A stretch of DNA of 10,567 nucleotides, from contig DAOWCM010000052.1 of NCBI GenBank assembly GCA_030639555.1, forward strand, positions 1 through 10,567, in the 5' to 3' direction. Under the pieces are notes generated by a model. That model ran no database searches and was not told where the DNA came from. It saw only the letters and a program-made list of their open reading frames with translations. Shown piece after piece: positions 7,361 to 10,567 of the stretch (position 1 is its first letter; every line of letters starts with the position of its first letter). Both the position numbers and the translations under genes were made by a program. Source of the DNA: Candidatus Eiseniibacteriota bacterium. Its GTDB lineage: Bacteria; Joyebacterota; Joyebacteria; Joyebacterales; Joyebacteraceae.

Positions 7361-7451
7361 CCGCACGATTCGCGAGGGTGGCGTGCGCCCTCACTCTTTC
7401 AGACCTCGTTTTCCCTATCGGCGTTTAGTGTCTGCTGCGCAATGAACCGCT

Positions 7452-7485
7452 CACGAGCGCCCGTTCGCCTCGCCCGGCGCTCGTG
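7452..7485. repeat. Perfect 10-bp inverted repeat upstream of the GH105 promoter
   Basis: CACGAGCGCC (7452-7461) is complementary to GGCGCTCGTG (7476-7485) with a 14-nt spacer. It lies between two divergent promoters, roughly 55-90 bp upstream of the predicted start of the GH105 transcript. There is no U tract on either side. A regulator-binding site is therefore more likely than a terminator, but this is inference. Confidence 0.5.
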
Positions 7486-7503
7486 GCGCCTTGAGCGCGC
7501 GGA

Positions 7504-7532
7504 TTGGTGTCTCCGGCCCCGTGTGGTATAGT
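7504..7532 (+). promoter_or_regulatory. Sigma-70-type promoter for the GH105/BNR_4 operon
   Basis: TTGGTG (7504-7509), a 17-bp spacer, then TATAGT (7527-7532). The -10 matches 5 of 6 consensus bases and the -35 three of 6. A transcript start near 7540 excludes the TTG at 7504 as start codon and leaves a leader of about 90 nt before the GTG at 7630. Confidence 0.5.
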
Positions 7533-7618
7533 GACCTCCGGTGCCACATCACCCCGGCGTCGCTCCATGAACCGCTCACGCCCGTCAGGATGCGGCTGGT
7601 CTGCAGGGTTGAACACAC

Positions 7619-7624
7619 AGGAGA
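7619..7624 (+). promoter_or_regulatory. Ribosome binding site supporting the GTG start at 7630
   Basis: AGGAGA with a 5-nt spacer to GTG 7630. The competing GTG at 7714 has only a poor GGGCGGGC stretch in front of it. Confidence 0.5.
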
Positions 7625-7629
7625 CTTTT

Positions 7630-8850
7630 GTGGTCAGGGTCAATCTCCAGGTCGGTCGATGCTGCACAGCGGACTTAGCGGCACGGGAGCCCGGGTACGG
7701 CCGGGCGGGCTCCGTGAGCACGGCTGTCTTCGTGGTTGTGCTCGCCGTCGCTCTCGTCTGTTTGCTGTCGGCGGGGTGCGGCGCACCGGAGACGACGGAC
7801 GCGGAGGAAGTCATGAAGCGCGTTCTTCGGTGGCAGCTCGCGGAGTTCGAAGTTGAGGGCGAGGCCCCCGACCCCGGATGGAAGCAGGCCGTCTTCATGA
7901 CGGGCGTCATGGGCGCCTATGAGGCCACGGGGGACGAGGAGTATCGCGACGCGGCCCTTGCGTGGGCCACGTCGACCGGCTGGCTGCCCGGCCCGAGGGC
8001 GCGCCACGCCGACGACCACTGTGCGGGGCAAGTTTACATCGCGCTCCGGGCCACGGGCGGCGACGAGCGCGCGATCGATGCTGTCCGTGAGACATTCGAC
8101 GCGATGGTCGTCGACCCGCGCTCGGGACGAGTCGAGTGGTCCTGGTGCGACGCGCTCTTCATGGCGCCTCCCGCAATGGCGCGGCTGAGCCAGATGACCG
8201 GGAACCCGTCATACGTCGACCTCATGGACGACATGTGGTGGGACGTGCACGATCTTCTGTACGATTCCGCTGAGCATCTCTTCTACAGGGACGAGCGCTC
8301 GATGCTGAGAAGGGATGGCAGCGTCCCCCGGTCGTGGCGTGGGAACAAGATACTGTGGTCGCGCGGCAACGGGTGGGTCCTGGCCGGTACCGCCAGAGTG
8401 CTGGCTGCTCTGCCTGGCGATTTCGGCAGCCGCCCGGACTACGTGCGCCTCTTCAGCGACATGGCTGAGAGAGTGGCGCCGCTTCAGGGGGAGGACGGAC
8501 TCTGGCGCCCGTCGCTGCTTGACCCGCCTGAGCAGCAGCCGCCGGAGAGCAGTGGCAGCGCGCTCTTCTGCTATGCTCTGGCTTGGGGTGTGCGCGAGGG
8601 GCTGCTCGACGGGGCGACATATTTCCCCGTGATCGAGAAGGCGTGGAATGGCCTTGCATCGGCTGTCGACGACGACGGCAGGCTCGGATGGGTTCAGGGC
8701 GTGGGGAGAGGCCCTGCATTTGCGTCGCGCGATCAGTCGGCGCCGTACGGCGTGGGGGCGTTCCTGCTTGCGGGGAGCGAGGTACTGAGGCTGGAGCGCG
8801 CGGCGGCCGGACCGGCGGTGGAGCCGCCGGACAGAAGGAGCCAACCGTGA
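7630..8850 (+). CDS. GH88/GH105-family unsaturated uronyl hydrolase, lipoprotein
   Basis: The family removes 4,5-unsaturated uronic acids from the non-reducing end of oligosaccharides made by polysaccharide lyases. From GTG 7630 the product is 406 residues with a lipobox LSAGC (Cys50). From GTG 7714 it is 378 residues with Cys22, a more normal signal length but no positive charge and a weaker ribosome site; I prefer 7630 with reserve. Numbered from 7630, (alpha/alpha)6-barrel landmarks are RHADDHCAGQVYIAL (first catalytic-Asp region, about 125-139), WSWCDALFMAPP (Asp174, equivalent to the general acid/base Asp of YteR-type enzymes), WSRGNGWVLAG (243-253) and SSGSALFCYALAWGVREGLL (307-326). 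Mature length fits GH105. The lipoprotein signal places it on the periplasmic or outer surface. The stop overlaps the start of the BNR_4 gene by 4 bp, so the two are translationally coupled. Family confidence is high; substrate is inferred from the neighbour. Confidence 0.88.
   Translation: MVRVNLQVGRCCTADLAAREPGYGRAGSVSTAVFVVVLAVALVCLLSAGCGAPETTDAEEVMKRVLRWQLAEFEVEGEAPDPGWKQAVFMTGVMGAYEATGDEEYRDAALAWATSTGWLPGPRARHADDHCAGQVYIALRATGGDERAIDAVRETFDAMVVDPRSGRVEWSWCDALFMAPPAMARLSQMTGNPSYVDLMDDMWWDVHDLLYDSAEHLFYRDERSMLRRDGSVPRSWRGNKILWSRGNGWVLAGTARVLAALPGDFGSRPDYVRLFSDMAERVAPLQGEDGLWRPSLLDPPEQQPPESSGSALFCYALAWGVREGLLDGATYFPVIEKAWNGLASAVDDDGRLGWVQGVGRGPAFASRDQSAPYGVGAFLLAGSEVLRLERAAAGPAVEPPDRRSQP
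8835..8840 (+). promoter_or_regulatory. Ribosome binding site for the BNR_4 gene, inside the GH105 gene
   Basis: AAGGAG is spaced 6 nt from GTG 8847, within the last codons of the upstream gene. Together with the GTGA overlap it fixes the start within a frame open back to 8583. Confidence 0.8.
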
Positions 8851-10211
8851 CATCCTCACGCGCTGTCGCTCTTCCGCTGGTAACTGGGCTGTTGGGAGCC
8901 CTGGGTCTGCTGGGCGCGTGCGGGCCCGCCCCCGAGCCCGGGGGAGAGGTTGTGGAAGAAGTCGCGCAAGCACCTGACTCGCGAGTGGAGCTGGTGATCG
9001 AGGACGGACTGCCCGGTGAGTCGTACGCCGTGCTTGCCTCCGATGGCGCGTGGTGCTGGTTCGGGGACCCGCGGGCCGTCTTCTACGAGGGAGAGCACAG
9101 GCGGTCCTTCGTGGGATTCGTGACGTCGACCGGTGACGTCACGCTGGCGCACTACGATCACGACTCGAAGGAGGTGGCATCGGTCGTGGTTGCGGAGCAC
9201 CTGCAGGAGGACGACCACGCGAGCCCGGCTGTTCTGGCTCGGCCTGACGGCCGTCTGATCGTCTTCTACAGTGGCCACAGAGGTCGCTGGATGATCTACA
9301 GGACCTCCACGAATCCCGAAGATATCGCTTTCTGGGGGAAGCCGCACGCGGCATCGGGCCACACATCGGAAGCGTGGGGATACACGTACCCGAACGCCGC
9401 GCTTCTCGAAGGAGAGAAGGGCAAGAGATACCTCTTCTGGCGGGGAACGGACTTTCTGCCCATGTTCTCGGTTACAGAGACCGGTCTGAGCTGGAGCGAG
9501 CCCGTCGCACTGATTCGTGGCGACGGGGAGAGACCGTACTTCAAGGTCGCCTCCGACGGTGCTGCCACGATCCACTTCGCGTTCACGAACGATCACCCGG
9601 GCAGCGAGCCTGCGAACAGCATCTACTACGCATCTTACAGGGACAGTACGTTCCGCCGCGCCGACGGTTCGATACTGGGTACGATGGAAGACCTGCCGCT
9701 TGCGTTCGAGGAGGTGGATCTTGTCTACGACGCCGCGGACGCGGGCGCACGGGCCTGGCTGTGGGATCTGGCGTTCGATTCATCCGGGAATCCGGTCATC
9801 GCGTATGCGACCTTCCCGACTGAGGAGGATCACAGGTACCGCTACGCTCGATGGGACGGGACCGCGTGGGTGGACACGGAACTCACACCCGCGGGGTCGT
9901 GGTTTCCAACCGGTGGGGAGAGGCTCCGCTATTTCGAGCCCTACTACTCGGGAGGGATAGCTCTCGACCACTCGGACCCGTCGGTCGTCTACCTTTCCAG
10001 GCCGGTTGGAGGCGTGTTTGAGATAGAGCGGTGGACGACACCGGACGGCGGGCGCAGCTGGTCATCCGAAGCTGTCACCAGCGGATCGGCCTCGAACAAC
10101 GTCAGGCCGCTCGTGCCCCTTGGCCGGGCGGCGGGCGGCCCGGGGCTCATCTGGATGAACGGCCCGTACACTGACTACAAGCGCTACTCGACTTCACTGA
10201 GAATGAAGTAG
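8847..10211 (+). CDS. BNR_4-family beta-propeller lipoprotein, candidate polysaccharide lyase (PL24/PL25-like)
   Basis: The product is 454 residues from GTG 8847, which overlaps the upstream TGA (GTGA) and has AAGGAG 6 nt ahead. The signal peptide ends in lipobox LGAC (Cys25). The body is a BNR_4 propeller: AWCWFGDPRAVFY (68-80), TSTGDVTLAHYDHD (93-106), EDDHASPAVLARPDGR (121-136), YSGH (141-144), GYTYPNAALL (178-187), RPYFKVASDG (229-238), FAFTNDHP (244-251) and a late TTPDGGRSW sialidase-type Asp box. BNR_4 includes the PL24 and PL25 ulvan lyases, which use two histidines about 20 residues apart plus Tyr and Arg. Here His124 and His144 are 20 apart, with Tyr179/181 and Arg229 as candidates. 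With a GH105 hydrolase directly upstream, a uronate-cleaving lyase is the best guess. A non-catalytic sugar-binding propeller remains possible. The family call is firm and the activity is inference. Confidence 0.87.
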   Translation: MTSSRAVALPLVTGLLGALGLLGACGPAPEPGGEVVEEVAQAPDSRVELVIEDGLPGESYAVLASDGAWCWFGDPRAVFYEGEHRRSFVGFVTSTGDVTLAHYDHDSKEVASVVVAEHLQEDDHASPAVLARPDGRLIVFYSGHRGRWMIYRTSTNPEDIAFWGKPHAASGHTSEAWGYTYPNAALLEGEKGKRYLFWRGTDFLPMFSVTETGLSWSEPVALIRGDGERPYFKVASDGAATIHFAFTNDHPGSEPANSIYYASYRDSTFRRADGSILGTMEDLPLAFEEVDLVYDAADAGARAWLWDLAFDSSGNPVIAYATFPTEEDHRYRYARWDGTAWVDTELTPAGSWFPTGGERLRYFEPYYSGGIALDHSDPSVVYLSRPVGGVFEIERWTTPDGGRSWSSEAVTSGSASNNVRPLVPLGRAAGGPGLIWMNGPYTDYKRYSTSLRMK

Positions 10212-10337
10212 GCTGGGGGCGCGTGCAGCCCAGGTCGTTCGTGACCGTCACCTCAGCAATGACGTGCGCCAATCGCCACGGTTCGCCCTGCCTGCACGAC
10301 CATCAAGTGACAATCCCACCTACAGTGCCGATTCCTG
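10212..10337 (+). other. Intergenic region after the BNR_4 gene
   Basis: No coding frame is supported. A 5-bp stem, CTGGG (10213-10217) with CCCAG (10229-10233), directly follows the stop but has no U tract, so I do not call it a terminator. Nothing else is recognisable until the promoter at 10338. Confidence 0.4.
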
Positions 10338-10366
10338 TTGACAGAAGGCGCCGCTCTTGCTATCTT
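10338..10366 (+). promoter_or_regulatory. Sigma-70-type promoter with consensus -35
   Basis: TTGACA (10338-10343) matches the -35 consensus exactly. It is followed by a 17-bp spacer and TATCTT (10361-10366, 4 of 6 consensus bases). It is the best -35 in the window, and its predicted start is near 10373. Confidence 0.6.
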
Positions 10367-10372
10367 AGTGCT

Positions 10373-10456
10373 CGGAGTAGGCGGAGCCACGTCGGTGCAC
10401 GGACATATCCGAGGACACTAGAGGGACCTGGCATACGCGCAGGCCCCTTTTTGTTT
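10373..10456 (+). ncRNA. Putative ~80-nt small RNA or attenuated leader
   Basis: A promoter (10338-10366) and an intrinsic terminator (10422-10456) are only about 80 nt apart, with no credible reading frame between them. The interval can fold: AGTGCTCGGA (10367-10376) is complementary to TCCGAG-ga-CACT (10408-10419) with a 2-nt bulge, although the first bases may precede the transcript start. A 3-bp GGC/GCC mini-hairpin lies inside. I recognise no known RNA family. It could be a stand-alone sRNA or the leader of a gene beyond the right edge. Confidence 0.35.
10422..10456 (+). terminator. Intrinsic terminator
   Basis: AGGGaCCTG (10422-10430) pairs with CAGGcCCCT (10440-10448) with one A-C mismatch and a 9-nt loop. 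It is followed by TTTT-G-TTT, a classic U tract. It ends the short transcript from the promoter at 10338. Confidence 0.65.
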
Positions 10457-10567
10457 CCGAGGCATGTGTCAGGAATCGGACCGGCGGAGATGTGGCGCGT
10501 TCAAGCGGGTGAGAGGCCCGCGCATTTGCAATGGCCGGCAGATCGGGACGAAAGCCCGGACGCGGCT

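Larger units (their letters stand above)
7442..7580. repeat. 14-bp direct repeat in the divergent promoter region
   Basis: ATGAACCGCTCACG occurs at 7442-7455 and again at 7567-7580. Both copies are followed by CCCGT, after a 4-nt insertion in the first. The two copies flank the promoter of the GH105 operon. The sequence around them is not otherwise alike, so this is not a recent large duplication. Confidence 0.5.

Noticed and set aside
8583..8846. 88-residue extension of the BNR_4 frame into the GH105 gene
   Set aside because: It overlaps real GH105 coding sequence and is Arg/Gly-rich. AAGGAG plus GTG 8847 gives a lipoprotein signal and a normal GTGA junction.
9120..9141. Direct repeat GTGACGTC in the BNR_4 gene
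   Set aside because: It encodes a normal stretch of the propeller (TSTGDV) and is explained by codon use.
10501..10567. GCAA ... GGGACGAAAGCCC resembling a c-di-GMP-I (GEMM) riboswitch core or an RNase P RNA start
   Set aside because: The required GGC partner strand and the GAAA-capped P2 hairpin of GEMM are missing, and the RNase P AGGAAAGUC core is not matched. The sequence is cut by the window edge.
10457..10567. Possible gene starts at 10464, 10490 and 10531
   Set aside because: All three frames remain open to the edge, none has a proper Shine-Dalgarno, and too little sequence is visible to recognise a protein.

Overview
The window is GC-rich bacterial DNA (about two thirds G+C by eye). 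Most of its genes encode exported proteins: one C-terminal gene fragment at the left edge, five complete genes and one orphan domain. Several traits point to the FCB side of the tree, and within it to an uncultivated phylum such as Eisenbacteria, Krumholzibacteriota or Latescibacterota. They are a C-terminal FlgD-like/type IX sorting domain with the PNPFNP motif, a DUF5916 outer-membrane protein, a beta-helix protein with GGAI/FxxN repeats, and strong Shine-Dalgarno sites with frequent GTG starts. The phylum assignment is an inference; the window has no rRNA or marker gene.

Layout. Positions 1-1485 (+) hold the 3' part of a modular secreted protein: metallophosphoesterase tail, Ig-like domain, GATase/ThuA-like domain, type IX sorting domain. 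It converges through a bidirectional terminator (about 1541-1568) on a small secreted protein of unknown function (1620-2303, -). At 2607-2984 (+) lies an orphan type IX sorting domain with no secreted protein in front of it. It has a sigma-54-like -24/-12 motif at its 5' end and a strong hairpin terminator at 3041-3076. Next come a complete DUF5916/CBM9-like outer-membrane protein (3299-5884, +) and, convergent to it, a polymorphic-membrane-protein-like beta-helix protein (5941-7275, -). A divergent promoter region (7276-7629) separates the latter from a two-gene lipoprotein operon. That operon holds a GH88/GH105 unsaturated-uronyl hydrolase (7630-8850) and, overlapping it by 4 bp, a BNR_4 beta-propeller protein (8847-10211). 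The right end carries a good sigma-70-type promoter followed about 80 nt later by an intrinsic terminator, which suggests a small RNA or an attenuated leader.

How the genes fit together. The GH105 and BNR_4 lipoproteins make a coherent pair. BNR_4 propellers include the PL24/PL25 ulvan lyases, whose unsaturated uronyl products are substrates of GH105 enzymes, so a small surface system for a uronate-containing polysaccharide is likely. The other genes are independent secreted or outer-membrane proteins.

The most unusual observation is that the two unrelated secreted proteins lacking a type IX domain (genes at 1620-2303 and 5941-7275) end in the same short sequence, PV-x4-WG[AS]IK[SA][LM][FY]R at the extreme C-terminus. 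It may be a second, undescribed C-terminal sorting or anchoring tag.
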